Source of the DNA: an uncultured Gallionellaceae bacterium
GTDB lineage: Bacteria; Pseudomonadota; Gammaproteobacteria; Burkholderiales; Gallionellaceae
NCBI GenBank assembly: GCA_903847155.1
Contig: CAINCU010000012.1
Span: 1-64,000, forward strand
Direction: 5' to 3'
DNA: 64,000 nucleotides
A program made the translations under genes and the position numbers. Shown here piece by piece: positions 46,958 through 55,685 of this stretch (position 1 is its first letter; each line of letters begins with the position of its first letter). Below the pieces are notes generated by a model. The model was not told the DNA's origin and searched no databases. It was given only the letters and a program-made list of their open reading frames with translations.

Positions 46958-47691
46958 GGACTGCCATTCTGCAAAATTGCTTGCCATGTGCCGTCCAGCA
47001 AACCTTGCAGCGGCCGGAACTTGGCTTTGTATGCCATCTTGCGGCTGCCCGCGATCCAGTAGCCGAGATAAAGATAGGGCAGTTGCAACTTGCGGCATAG
47101 CTCGATCTGCCACAGCACGTTGTAAGTGCCGTAACTGCTGTGCGGCACATCGGGGTCGTAAAAAGTATAGACCGCCGACAGGCCGTCCGCGAGCACGTCG
47201 ATCACGCTCACCATGCGCAATACGCCGTTCTCGCGGAATTCCACCAGCAGCGTATCGACATTGCTTTGCAGCAGGAAGCTGCGATATTGCTCAGGGTCGT
47301 CGTTATCCATGTCGCCATCGCGGTGACGCGCTTGCTGATAGCGGCGGTATAGCTCGAAATATTCCGGGTTGTCGTGCAGCGTATGCAACGTGGCGTTCAG
47401 ATCGGCGTGCTGTTTACAACTGCGGCGCTGCGAGCGCGTCGATTGAAAATCATTGACTGCCACACGTGCCGGCACGCACTGCTGGCAGTTGTCGCAATGC
47501 GGACGGTAAGTGAAGGTGCCACTACGGCGAAAGCCGTGGCGCACCAGCTCGGAATAGATCGCCGGAGAAATGAGAATACTGGGCGTGGCCACTTGCGAGC
47601 GCGCTTTCAGTCCTTCCAGATAACTGCACGGGTAAGGTTCAGTTAGATAGAGATGCAATGCGGACAGCGGAATGTCGTTGAGCAGGCTCAT
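46954..47691 (-). CDS. bpt: aspartate/glutamate leucyltransferase
   Basis: Bpt/Ate1-like enzyme that adds Leu from Leu-tRNA to proteins with N-terminal Asp or Glu, marking them for ClpS/ClpAP. 245 residues. The Cys pair CDNCQQC near residue ~68 and the GNAT-like core with [22 protein letters not shown] and [22 protein letters not shown] are family marks. aat lies upstream on the same strand but separated by an unrelated + strand gene. Confidence 0.93.
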   Translation of the reverse strand: MSLLNDIPLSALHLYLTEPYPCSYLEGLKARSQVATPSILISPAIYSELVRHGFRRSGTFTYRPHCDNCQQCVPARVAVNDFQSTRSQRRSCKQHADLNATLHTLHDNPEYFELYRRYQQARHRDGDMDNDDPEQYRSFLLQSNVDTLLVEFRENGVLRMVSVIDVLADGLSAVYTFYDPDVPHSSYGTYNVLWQIELCRKLQLPYLYLGYWIAGSRKMAYKAKFRPLQGLLDGTWQAILQNGSP

Positions 47692-47939
47692 GGCGGAACA
47701 GGGCTAAGGCTTGGTGCAGAGTTTACCAAGACTGGCGCGAACTGGATAAGACTGTTTGGCGAACTATGCAGATATATAGGCCAAATGGCATATTGACCCT
47801 GTGGTTGGGGCGGGTTAGCTTGCGGGCAGGTTCAAATGCGGAGATATATTCTGGGGCCGACTCCTTTGATTGGTATCGTCGGTTTGTTTGAACGAATGAA
47901 ACACGAAACGGAGAACGAAGCGCAAGGGAGGATGGTGGC

Positions 47940-48581
47940 ATGAATAAACTAACGTTAAAGCGGAATTATTTTGGCGGGCTTGATGGCGAGGCAGTAGATA
48001 CGGGCATCTTCGTAATGAGGCTTTGTAGATTGCCTATTGACGGGCGTTGCGGGGTGGTTGGTTGGCTGAAGACAGCCTTAAGAAATTTTACCTTTGTGGT
48101 GCTTACTGTTGCGTGCGGGATGGTGATGTTGGCGGGTAATGCGCAAGCAGAGATAAGTGGGCTAGAGACATACAGTCTCGTTTGTCAGAAGGCCTTGACT
48201 ATTCTTGATCGTGATGTGAATTCGTTTCAAAACGAATTTGGTAAGCCATTATCAAAGAGAACACGAAAATACAAATTGTTTGATGATCCAAAAGAGGATT
48301 ACGCAGTTGCTACTACAGTTTCTTATCCAAATTCTGTGACACTGTTTTACACAACCTTTAACAAGACTATAACAATCGACAAAATTGTTTTTGCATCCAT
48401 CAAGTCAGTGAAATTGATCGGGTTTGATGAAAATACAGCGAGTGAGATAATAAATAAATACGGAGCACCGTCTCAAGAAACTTCGACTTCGTTGAAATAT
48501 GGTTGTGATTCTGTTGAATTGATTTTTACAACTAAGGACGGACGAAATACGGCAATGCAAATTATTTCCCCGTTAATTTAA
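47940..48581 (+). CDS. predicted exported hypothetical protein with repeat-derived N-terminus
   Basis: 213 residues. GGGAGG lies 8 bases before ATG 47940. The first ~35 residues are encoded by a copy of the ~60-base hairpin repeat (RLPIDGR is its TGCCTATTGACGG core). A hydrophobic signal-like segment (FTFVVLTVACGMVMLAGNAQA) and a soluble domain of ~140 residues with two Cys follow. The AT-rich sequence differs from neighbouring genes, suggesting acquisition. It is inserted between bpt and aat. Family not recognised; the true start could be downstream of the repeat. Confidence 0.6.
   Translation: MNKLTLKRNYFGGLDGEAVDTGIFVMRLCRLPIDGRCGVVGWLKTALRNFTFVVLTVACGMVMLAGNAQAEISGLETYSLVCQKALTILDRDVNSFQNEFGKPLSKRTRKYKLFDDPKEDYAVATTVSYPNSVTLFYTTFNKTITIDKIVFASIKSVKLIGFDENTASEIINKYGAPSQETSTSLKYGCDSVELIFTTKDGRNTAMQIISPLI
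47986..48050 (+). repeat. ~60-base dispersed hairpin repeat inside a coding start
   Basis: GGCGAGGCAGTAGATACGGG, then TGTAGATTGCCTATTGACGG, in the same orientation as the copy at 29247. It lies within the first codons of the exported hypothetical protein. Confidence 0.75.
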
Positions 48582-48604
48582 TCCACTAGCCGAGTAACAA
48601 TGGT

Positions 48605-48630
48605 TGAAGGGGCCAGGCTCGAATTGTTTT
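48605..48630 (+). repeat. isolated piece of the cassette spacer repeat
   Basis: GAAGGGGCCAGGCTCGAATTG matches the first part of the spacers at 9914 and 11088, without the terminator or promoter. It lies between the exported hypothetical gene and convergent aat. Confidence 0.6.
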
Positions 48631-48682
48631 CCGGCGGGCCGGTTAAAGGGGGGCGATTGATCCTGAATGTCATTGAACAGGC

Positions 48683-49378
48683 TTACCTGAACAGGTCTTT
48701 TTCGAATCGCCAGTCAGCGACTGGCGCATAGTCAATCAACACTTCCAACCGTGCGATGAATTCGCTGCGCGGAATTTCGCGCGCACCGAGCGAGGCTAGA
48801 TGCGGCGTGTGCATCTGACAGTCAATCATGCCGAAGTTCCATTTGGCGAGTTGCATGGAGAGATGGGCGAGCGCGATCTTGGACGCATCCGTCCTGTAGC
48901 TGAACATGGATTCGCCGTAGAACATTCTGCCCAGCGCCATGCCATACAGCCCGCCCACCAGTTCGCCATCCAGCCACGTTTCCACCGAATGCGCGTAGCC
49001 CATGCGGTGCAATGCGCAGTAGGCGGCAATCATTTCCTCAAGTATCCATGTGCCGCTGGCGCCTTCGCGCGGTGCGGCGCAAGCGCGCATCACCTGCTCA
49101 AACGCACTGTCGATGCGCACTTCATAGCGCCCATTACGCAACGTTTTGCGTAATGAATTAGAGATTTTGAATTCGTCCGGGATCAAGATCATGCGCGGAT
49201 CGGGACTCCACCACAGGATGGGTTCGCCTTCGCTGAACCACGGAAAGATGCCGTGACGATAGGCATCCAGCATATGTGCAGGTGAAAGGTCGCCGCCCGC
49301 CGCCAGTAGACCGTTGGGGTATTGGAGCGCCTGTTGCAAGGGCGGGAAAGGCTCATTTGGGTGCAGGAATGGGATCAT
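48683..49378 (-). CDS. aat: leucyl/phenylalanyl-tRNA-protein transferase
   Basis: Transfers Leu or Phe to N-terminal Lys/Arg, creating ClpS degrons. 231 residues. The family marks [64 protein letters not shown] and [22 protein letters not shown] are all present. Starts divergently from the PilZ-like gene. Together with bpt it makes a complete N-degron marking pair. Confidence 0.95.
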   Translation of the reverse strand: MIPFLHPNEPFPPLQQALQYPNGLLAAGGDLSPAHMLDAYRHGIFPWFSEGEPILWWSPDPRMILIPDEFKISNSLRKTLRNGRYEVRIDSAFEQVMRACAAPREGASGTWILEEMIAAYCALHRMGYAHSVETWLDGELVGGLYGMALGRMFYGESMFSYRTDASKIALAHLSMQLAKWNFGMIDCQMHTPHLASLGAREIPRSEFIARLEVLIDYAPVADWRFEKDLFR

Positions 49379-49482
49379 AGTGAGCGGGCAGAAATATATA
49401 TAGGCCGTTTTTCATATAGGCAGGTGCTGCTAATTTGTTTATATTATGCCCAACATAGCGCGAAATGCGCCGGGAGGTTTAC

Positions 49483-51012
49483 GTGGTATTGGGACTGTTT
49501 GGAAAAAAATCAGATCATCCTTTGGCTGACATGAAGTTGGCTCAGCAGTTGCTGGACGATATTCCCAAGACGGATTCGTTCAAAGCGTTGCAGGAACTGA
49601 GCGACTGGATCGAGGCGATACGCGCTGAAGCGGATGATTTCAAGCTGGATCACGAATGGGCGGTGCTGCGCATGTTCGATCAGGCCGCTCAGCCTTATGT
49701 GCGCAAGCTACTGTGCGACTATTTCTCCGTGCAATCCCTGTCGCAGTTCCAGGAAAACCGTTTGTGGACTGCACTGGAAATATTTTTCACGCAAAGCGAA
49801 CTTTGCCATTTCGATGTATTGACCCGCTATGCCAAAGGCGCGAAAGGCGCTTCTTCGATCAAAGCGGATTTGCCCTTGTTGTGCGCACGCGGCATTGCGG
49901 CGAACACCGCGCGGCTCAAGCTGGCGGCGGCGCGCTACACCCTGGTTGAACCGTGGGTATGGGAACATCTGGCCGGATATTACGGCCTCGCTGAAACGCA
50001 AAAAATTCAGCACGAACCGGTGGCCATATATCCCGGTGTGAACACTTCGGTGGCGCAGGAATTCGCTGTGCTGGTGATATGGTACGGTTCCAGTGCGGGC
50101 ACTTTGAGCCCTTTGCAAGAGCACATCACTGAACGTCTTTTTGCCCATCTGAGCAAAGGGCTGCAAATCAGTAAAACATACGATGAGGCAGGGTTGTTCA
50201 TCTTTGACTTGGCGCAGCCCACGCCGCCCATGCGCGTTTCGGCAGAGATAACACTGCATCCTTCCTTGCGTTATTTCAATGCTGAAGCGATGAAGCTGCA
50301 ATTGGATGGTCTGCTTAAAATTCTGGAAAAGGGAGTCGTGCCGGACGGCCTCAATTTCTATGGAGCCAGATACGACTCGGAACTTCTGCGGGATTTTGCC
50401 CAGCGCTTGTTGCAAAGCTTGGTTTTGCCGCCGCCGATGCGTCGCAATCCGCGCCGCAAGATCAATGTGAATCTAAAAGTGGCCAACGGTTTTTTCAAGA
50501 TGCTGGAACAGACCGATGTCGGTACGAATTTCGGTGCGGACGAAGGCGAGTTATGGGATGTGGAAGACATCAGCGCCACCGGGTTTCGCAGTGTGGTGCC
50601 CTTGGCGCGCGCCGAGGGGGTCAAGATCGGGACGCTGCTCGGCAGCAGGCCGGAAACTGTTTCGCATTGGGGGGCGGGTGTGGTCAGACGTTTGAGTCGC
50701 GATACGGACGGCAGCCTGCACGTCGGGGTTGAGGTATTGAGCCACCGCGTTACTGGCGTACCGTTGAAGGATCATGCGCAGCCGGGCATAGAGAGCGATA
50801 TGGCAGGCATCTATTTAAATCGGCCCTCCGATACCAGCGGTGAAGCGTGGCTATTGATGAAGCCGGAAATATTTTCTGCCAATCGTAGCCTGAACATGCA
50901 GTTGAACGGCAAAGACTACCTGTTGTTGCCGTTGGCGCTGGTCGAGCACGGCAGCGATTACGATCTCGCGCGCTATCGCATGATGGAGCAGGATCAAGGA
51001 CACGAGGATTAA
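49483..51012 (+). CDS. PilZ-like domain protein of unknown role
   Basis: 509 residues from GTG 49483, chosen because GGAGG lies 5 bases upstream. The N-terminal ~300 residues are helical without a recognised fold. Around residue 318 RRNPRRK gives an RxxxR motif and, about 45 residues later, WDVEDISATGF gives D.S..G. Together these form the c-di-GMP-binding pattern of PilZ domains. A beta-rich end follows. c-di-GMP binding is inferred from the motif pair only. It may link to the MshE nucleotide domain in the same window. Converges on the esterase gene with 10 bases between. Confidence 0.7.
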   Translation: MVLGLFGKKSDHPLADMKLAQQLLDDIPKTDSFKALQELSDWIEAIRAEADDFKLDHEWAVLRMFDQAAQPYVRKLLCDYFSVQSLSQFQENRLWTALEIFFTQSELCHFDVLTRYAKGAKGASSIKADLPLLCARGIAANTARLKLAAARYTLVEPWVWEHLAGYYGLAETQKIQHEPVAIYPGVNTSVAQEFAVLVIWYGSSAGTLSPLQEHITERLFAHLSKGLQISKTYDEAGLFIFDLAQPTPPMRVSAEITLHPSLRYFNAEAMKLQLDGLLKILEKGVVPDGLNFYGARYDSELLRDFAQRLLQSLVLPPPMRRNPRRKINVNLKVANGFFKMLEQTDVGTNFGADEGELWDVEDISATGFRSVVPLARAEGVKIGTLLGSRPETVSHWGAGVVRRLSRDTDGSLHVGVEVLSHRVTGVPLKDHAQPGIESDMAGIYLNRPSDTSGEAWLLMKPEIFSANRSLNMQLNGKDYLLLPLALVEHGSDYDLARYRMMEQDQGHED

Positions 51013-51022
51013 CAGTTGCTGG

Positions 51023-51685
51023 TTACTTCATCCGTTGTTTCAACCACAACGTGATCGCATCAATTTCTTCCATACAAACCGTGTGCTGCATCGGGTATTC
51101 GTGCCACTCCAGCTGGCAACCCAAACGCTGCAGCTCTTCCGCCGACGCTTTCCCCAAGGCATAAGGTACGATTGGATCGCTGCGTCCGTGTGCCATGAAG
51201 ATAGCCGTGGATAGGGCATCTTCAGTTGCCTCTTGGGCCAAACTGTGCGACAGCGGCAGGTAAGTGGAAAGCGCGAGAATCCCGCCCAGCTTGTGTTTGT
51301 AACGCAAGCCGCTATACAAGACGATGGCGCCGCCCTGCGAAAATCCCGCCAGAAAAATGTGATCCGCCGCGATACCGCGTTGGATCTCCTGCTCGATCAA
51401 CTTCTCCACTTCATGCTGCGATGCGCGAATGCCGATCTCGTCCTGTGTCCCGCCGATGTCGGCGCTGCGGATGTCATACCAGGCAGGCATGATGAAACCG
51501 CCGTTGATGCTGACCGGACGTTTGGGCGCATGCGGGAAGATGTAGCGCACGGCTTGCGGCAGATGGATCTCGTCAACGATGGGCACGAAATCATCGCCGC
51601 TCGCGCCGAGACCGTGCAGCCAGATGATGCTGTATTGTGGGTCGCGGCCACTCAGCAGGGTGATGTGGGGGAGCAGATCACTCAT
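51023..51685 (-). CDS. carboxylesterase/phospholipase-type hydrolase
   Basis: 220-residue alpha/beta hydrolase of the Abhydrolase_2 family. LHGLGASGDDFVPI forms the oxyanion loop, GFSQGGAIVLYSG holds the nucleophile Ser (residue ~115), HGRSDPIVPY the Asp and MQHTVCMEE the His. Cytoplasmic, acting on short acyl esters in characterised relatives; natural substrate unknown. Overlaps darP by four bases on the same strand. Confidence 0.88.
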   Translation of the reverse strand: MSDLLPHITLLSGRDPQYSIIWLHGLGASGDDFVPIVDEIHLPQAVRYIFPHAPKRPVSINGGFIMPAWYDIRSADIGGTQDEIGIRASQHEVEKLIEQEIQRGIAADHIFLAGFSQGGAIVLYSGLRYKHKLGGILALSTYLPLSHSLAQEATEDALSTAIFMAHGRSDPIVPYALGKASAEELQRLGCQLEWHEYPMQHTVCMEEIDAITLWLKQRMK

Positions 51686-52203
51686 GGTTCGGGAATGACA
51701 TCTCTTAATATCTGAAAGAGTTCCCGATAGCTCTTGGGTGGCTTCAATAGTTCTTTTTCTTTTTGTGCATTGCGAATCAGCGTGCGCAGATGTTGTGCAT
51801 CGGCTTCGGGATGTGCAGCCAGCAATTCGGTGAGCGCATCCGGCTGTTCCAGCAAACGGTCACGCCACTGTTCGACTTGATGCAGCCACGCCGTGTGTTG
51901 CCGCGATACGCCGTTCCAAGCATCCAGTTTGGCCTGGATGGGTGCGGGATCGACTTCGCGCATCAATCTGCCGATGTATTGCAGTTGGCGATTGAGCGCG
52001 CCGAACTTGGTCATGCGTTTGAATTCCAGAATGGCTTCTCGCAAATTTTCTTCCAGATCGAGATCGCGCAGTTTCTCTTTGGACAGCTCGGTCAGCGTTT
52101 TGCCGAGGTCTTGCAGTTCGAGCATCTGCTTTTTGATTTTGGTCTTGCTGGGCGGAAGTTCTTCTTCCAGCTCGTCGTCGTGGTGTTTTTGTCGCGTATT
52201 CAT
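51682..52203 (-). CDS. darP: dual-action ribosome maturation protein DarP (YjgA)
   Basis: 173 residues, charged and helical (DDELEEELPPSKTKIKKQMLELQDLGKTLTELS ... REAILEFKRMTKFGALNRQLQYIGRLMREVD). This is the YjgA family that binds late 50S precursors near the peptidyl-transferase centre. ATG 52203 gives the usual length; the track start at 52221 uses a TTG. It is divergent from pmbA across 67 bases, a conserved arrangement. Confidence 0.93.
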   Translation of the reverse strand: MNTRQKHHDDELEEELPPSKTKIKKQMLELQDLGKTLTELSKEKLRDLDLEENLREAILEFKRMTKFGALNRQLQYIGRLMREVDPAPIQAKLDAWNGVSRQHTAWLHQVEQWRDRLLEQPDALTELLAAHPEADAQHLRTLIRNAQKEKELLKPPKSYRELFQILRDVIPEP

Positions 52204-52270
52204 GGGTTCGGTAAGGTTCAACAGATGTTGCTATGATAGCGCCTCCCGACGAACCAGCCTCCCGAATTTT

Positions 52271-53617
52271 ATGAACTCCAAAGTTTCCAAAGCCGTGCAC
52301 ACCGCCGATTCCCTGCAACAACTCGCCGCCGATATTGTGCGTTACGCCCGCCAGCAGGGCGCTTCCGCCAGTGCCACGGAGGTCTCGGAAGGCTTCGGCC
52401 AGACCGTCAGCGTGCGCCATGGCGCAGTCGAAACCATCGAATACAACCGCGACAAAGGCTTGAGCGTCAGCGTTTACCTCGGCCAACGGCGCGGCAATGC
52501 CAGCACCTCGGACTTCTCCAGGCAGGCCGTGCGCGACACCGTCGATGCCGCGCTCAACATCGCGCGCTACACCGCAGAAGACGATTGCGCCGGACTGCCG
52601 GATGCCGATCAGCTCGCCACCGAATTCCCCGATCTCGACCTGTATCACCCGTGGAAGCTGAATGTGGAGCAGGCCATCGCGCTGGCAAGCGAGTGCGAAC
52701 AAGCCGCGTTCAACGCCGACAAACGCATCAACAATTCCGAAGGGGCCTCCATCAACGTCAGTGAAGGCCGCTTCGTGCAAGCCAATAGTCTGGGCTTCGT
52801 TGGCGGCTACCCCAGTTCGCGCCACAGCGTCAGTTGTTCGGTGATCGCCGGCAAAGGCGACGGCATGCAGCGCGATTATTGGTATGGCGTGGCGCGCAAT
52901 GCCAGCGAGATTCTGAAAGTGGAAGAGATCGGACGCATCGCCGCAGAGCGCACCGTACGCCGCCTCAAGGCGCGCAAAATGCCGACCACGCAATGTCCGG
53001 TGCTGTTCGAAGCGCCGGTGGCGGGCGGCCTGTTCGGCCACTTCGTCGGCGCAGTCAGTGGCGGCAGTCTGTATCGCAAATCTTCTTTCCTGCTCGATCA
53101 ACTCGACCAAAAAGTATTCTCCGACATCGTGCGCCTCGACGACGTGCCCAACATCCCGCGCGGCTTGGGCAGCAGCACATTCGACAACGAAGGCGTGCGC
53201 ACCCAACGCCGCGCCATCGTCGAAGCGGGCGTATTGCGCGGCTACTTTTTGGGCAGCTACAGCGCGCGTAAACTCGGCATGCAAACTACCGGCAACGCGG
53301 GCGGCACGCACAACCTCATCGTGCAATCCGGCGAGCTGGATTTCGCCGGACTGCTGCGCAAAATGCAGCGCGGCCTAGTGGTCACCGAACTGCTTGGCCA
53401 CGGCGTCAATCCCGTGACCGGCGATTACTCGCGCGGTGCGGCGGGCTTCTGGGTCGAACATGGCGAGATTCAATACCCGGTGGAAGAAATCACCATCGCC
53501 AGCAACCTCAAAGATATGTTCAAAAACATCATCGCCATCGGCAACGACGTACTCGCCCAAGGTTCGCGCCAATGCGGCTCGGTGTTGATCGAGCGCATGG
53601 CGGTGGCGGGAAGCTGA
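52271..53617 (+). CDS. pmbA: metalloprotease PmbA (TldE)
   Basis: 448-residue TldE subunit of the TldD/TldE protease that matures modified peptides and degrades CcdA-type antitoxins in characterised systems. EIGRIAAERTVRRLKARKMPTTQCPVLFEAPVAGGLFGHFVGAVSGGSLYRKSSFL and the GHGVNPVTGDYSRGAAGFWVE region match the family. It lacks the HExxxH metal site of TldD, as expected. tldD is not in the window. Confidence 0.94.
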   Translation: MNSKVSKAVHTADSLQQLAADIVRYARQQGASASATEVSEGFGQTVSVRHGAVETIEYNRDKGLSVSVYLGQRRGNASTSDFSRQAVRDTVDAALNIARYTAEDDCAGLPDADQLATEFPDLDLYHPWKLNVEQAIALASECEQAAFNADKRINNSEGASINVSEGRFVQANSLGFVGGYPSSRHSVSCSVIAGKGDGMQRDYWYGVARNASEILKVEEIGRIAAERTVRRLKARKMPTTQCPVLFEAPVAGGLFGHFVGAVSGGSLYRKSSFLLDQLDQKVFSDIVRLDDVPNIPRGLGSSTFDNEGVRTQRRAIVEAGVLRGYFLGSYSARKLGMQTTGNAGGTHNLIVQSGELDFAGLLRKMQRGLVVTELLGHGVNPVTGDYSRGAAGFWVEHGEIQYPVEEITIASNLKDMFKNIIAIGNDVLAQGSRQCGSVLIERMAVAGS

Positions 53618-53878
53618 AGCAGGATTTCGCGTCGTCAAAAGGAATGATTGAAATAATCATCTGTCTCGCAAGCCGCGTAAATAGGCGATCTGCAATGTAT
53701 GGTGTATGGAGATTCCCGTGTTTGCTGGCTTGCGAGTAAGTTGTGTTTGTGGACTCCAGTTTCGATCTGCAGCAAATCACTTTTCAGGAATAAATCGGCA
53801 CACGGAACGCACGGGCAATTTCGCCGCCCCTCCGTGATAAAATGCGCGCCTTTCTTGTTCACCCTTAGAAGGCACGTC
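53618..53878. other. 261-base gap upstream of glyA
   Basis: Holds the reverse copy of the ~60-base repeat (53665-53736), here bounded by a perfect 10-bp inverted repeat, CTCGCAAGCC and GGCTTGCGAG. The glyA leader follows, with a TGATAAAAT box at 53835 that may be a -10. No ORF or RNA gene recognised. Confidence 0.6.
53665..53736 (-). repeat. ~60-base dispersed hairpin repeat, reverse copy with full arms
   Basis: Outer arms CTCGCAAGCC/GGCTTGCGAG (53665-53674, 53727-53736) enclose AATAGGCGATCTGC and GGAGATTCCCGTGTTTGC. It is the best-preserved palindrome of the family. Confidence 0.78.
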
Positions 53879-55126
53879 ATGTTCTCGCGCAAAAACACCA
53901 TCGCTGTTACCGATCCCGAACTCTGGAGCGCTATCCAGAATGAAAACCGCCGTCAGGAAGATCACATTGAGCTGATCGCCTCGGAGAATTACACCAGCCC
54001 GGCCGTGATGGAAGCGCAGGGCAGCCAGCTCACCAACAAATATGCCGAGGGTTATCCGGGCAAGCGTTATTACGGCGGTTGCGAGTATGTGGACGTGGCG
54101 GAGCAACTGGCGATCGATCGCGCCAAAGCCTTGTTCGGCGCGGAATACGCCAACGTGCAGCCGCACTCCGGTTCGCAGGCCAATCAGGCGGTGTATGTGT
54201 CGGTGCTTAAGCCGGGCGACACCATTCTGGGCATGAGCCTAGCGCACGGCGGTCACCTGACCCACGGCGCGTCGGTGAATATCAGCGGCAAGCTATACAA
54301 CGCCATCCAGTACGGGCTGAACGACAAAGAAGAGATTGATTACGATCAGGTGCAAGCCTTGGCATCACAGCACAAGCCGAAGATGATCGTGGCTGGTGCA
54401 TCCGCCTACGCGCTGGTCATCGACTGGAAACGTTTCCGCGCCATCGCCGATAGCGTCGGCGCTTATCTGTTCGTGGATATGGCGCACTATGCCGGCCTGA
54501 TCGCGGCGGGCTATTATCCCAGCCCGGTTGGTATCGCCGACTTCGTCACCACCACTACCCATAAGACGCTACGCGGCCCGCGCGGCGGTTTGATTCTGGC
54601 CAAGGCCGAACATGAGAAGGCACTCAATTCCGCCATCTTCCCCGCGCTGCAAGGCGGTCCGTTGATGCACGTCATCGCGGCCAAAGCCGTGGCGTTCAAG
54701 GAAGCGGCAAGCAAAGAGTTCAAGGAATATCAAAAGCAAGTCATCGACAACGCGCGCGTGATGGCGAAAGTGCTGCAAGAACGCGGTTTGCGCATCGTCT
54801 CCGGCCGCACCGACAGCCACGTGTTCCTCGTCGATCTGCAAGCCAAGAACCTGACCGGCAAAGATGCCGAAGCCGCACTGGGTCGTGCCCACATCACCGT
54901 CAACAAAAATGCTATTCCAAATGATCCGCAAAAGCCGTTCGTCACCAGCGGCATTCGCGTCGGCTCTCCCGCCATGACCACGCGCGGTTTCAAGGAACTG
55001 GAAGCCGAGCAACTGGCACACCTCATCGCCGACGTGCTGGATGCGCCGAACGATGAAGCGGTGACCGCACGTGTGGTAGGCGAAGTGAAGAAGCTGACAG
55101 CCAGGTTTCCGGTGTACGGCGCTTAA
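53879..55126 (+). CDS. glyA: serine hydroxymethyltransferase
   Basis: PLP enzyme interconverting serine and glycine and supplying C1 units. 415 residues from ATG 53879; the track start at 53699 lies in the gap. [56 protein letters not shown] and the Schiff-base Lys in [14 protein letters not shown] (~230) are all present. nrdR follows, as in many betaproteobacteria. Confidence 0.96.
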   Translation: MFSRKNTIAVTDPELWSAIQNENRRQEDHIELIASENYTSPAVMEAQGSQLTNKYAEGYPGKRYYGGCEYVDVAEQLAIDRAKALFGAEYANVQPHSGSQANQAVYVSVLKPGDTILGMSLAHGGHLTHGASVNISGKLYNAIQYGLNDKEEIDYDQVQALASQHKPKMIVAGASAYALVIDWKRFRAIADSVGAYLFVDMAHYAGLIAAGYYPSPVGIADFVTTTTHKTLRGPRGGLILAKAEHEKALNSAIFPALQGGPLMHVIAAKAVAFKEAASKEFKEYQKQVIDNARVMAKVLQERGLRIVSGRTDSHVFLVDLQAKNLTGKDAEAALGRAHITVNKNAIPNDPQKPFVTSGIRVGSPAMTTRGFKELEAEQLAHLIADVLDAPNDEAVTARVVGEVKKLTARFPVYGA

Positions 55127-55206
55127 ACCATGAGAAAGGGGAAGGGTGAAGATGGAAGGAAAGCTGCGGTTTTCCACTCTTCTCTCTGCTCTCTTCACTA
55201 TTTCCG

Positions 55207-55683
55207 ATGAAATGCCCTTTCTGTAAACACCCCGATACCCAGGTCGTTGATACTCGCGAAAGCGAGGAGGGCGACAGCGTGCGCCGACGGCGGCGTTGTC
55301 TGTCGTGCGAGAAGCGCTTTACTACCTACGAAACGGTGGAGATGCGCATGCCGCAGGTGGTAAAGCAGAACGGTATGCGCAGCGAATTCGACGAGGACAA
55401 GTTGCGCACCAGTTTCTCGCGTGCGCTGCACAAGCGCCCGGTTTCCACCGAGCTGGTGGATGCCGCCATCGACCACGTCACGCAAAGAGTATTTGCCATC
55501 GGCGAACGCGAGATCGGTTCGCGCCAGATCGGCGAGATGGTGATGAAGGAATTGCTCAAGCTGGACAAGATCGCCTACATCCGCTTTGCCTCGGTGTATA
55601 AGAGTTTTCAGGATGTCGGCGATTTTTCCGATGCGATTGATGCGGTGAGCAAGCCGCGTGCGCGTCCCCGCAAAACAGACTAA
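55207..55683 (+). CDS. nrdR: transcriptional repressor NrdR
   Basis: 158-residue repressor of ribonucleotide reductase genes. Zinc ribbon [40 protein letters not shown] (residues 3-40) binds NrdR boxes. The ATP-cone ([29 protein letters not shown]) senses ATP/dATP. ribD starts 3 bases after its stop. Length and gene order are standard. Confidence 0.97.
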   Translation: MKCPFCKHPDTQVVDTRESEEGDSVRRRRRCLSCEKRFTTYETVEMRMPQVVKQNGMRSEFDEDKLRTSFSRALHKRPVSTELVDAAIDHVTQRVFAIGEREIGSRQIGEMVMKELLKLDKIAYIRFASVYKSFQDVGDFSDAIDAVSKPRARPRKTD

Positions 55684-55685
55684 CC

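Noticed and set aside
47767-49405. Direct repeat GCAGA..ATATATAGGCC flanking the aat/hypothetical region (47767 and 49391)
   Set aside because: The match is short and AT-rich, too weak to call as insertion boundaries.
51860-53326. 488-codon minus-strand ORF
   Set aside because: Shadow of pmbA and darP: low-complexity His/Ala-rich translation, no ribosome site, and pmbA on the other strand has clear family motifs.
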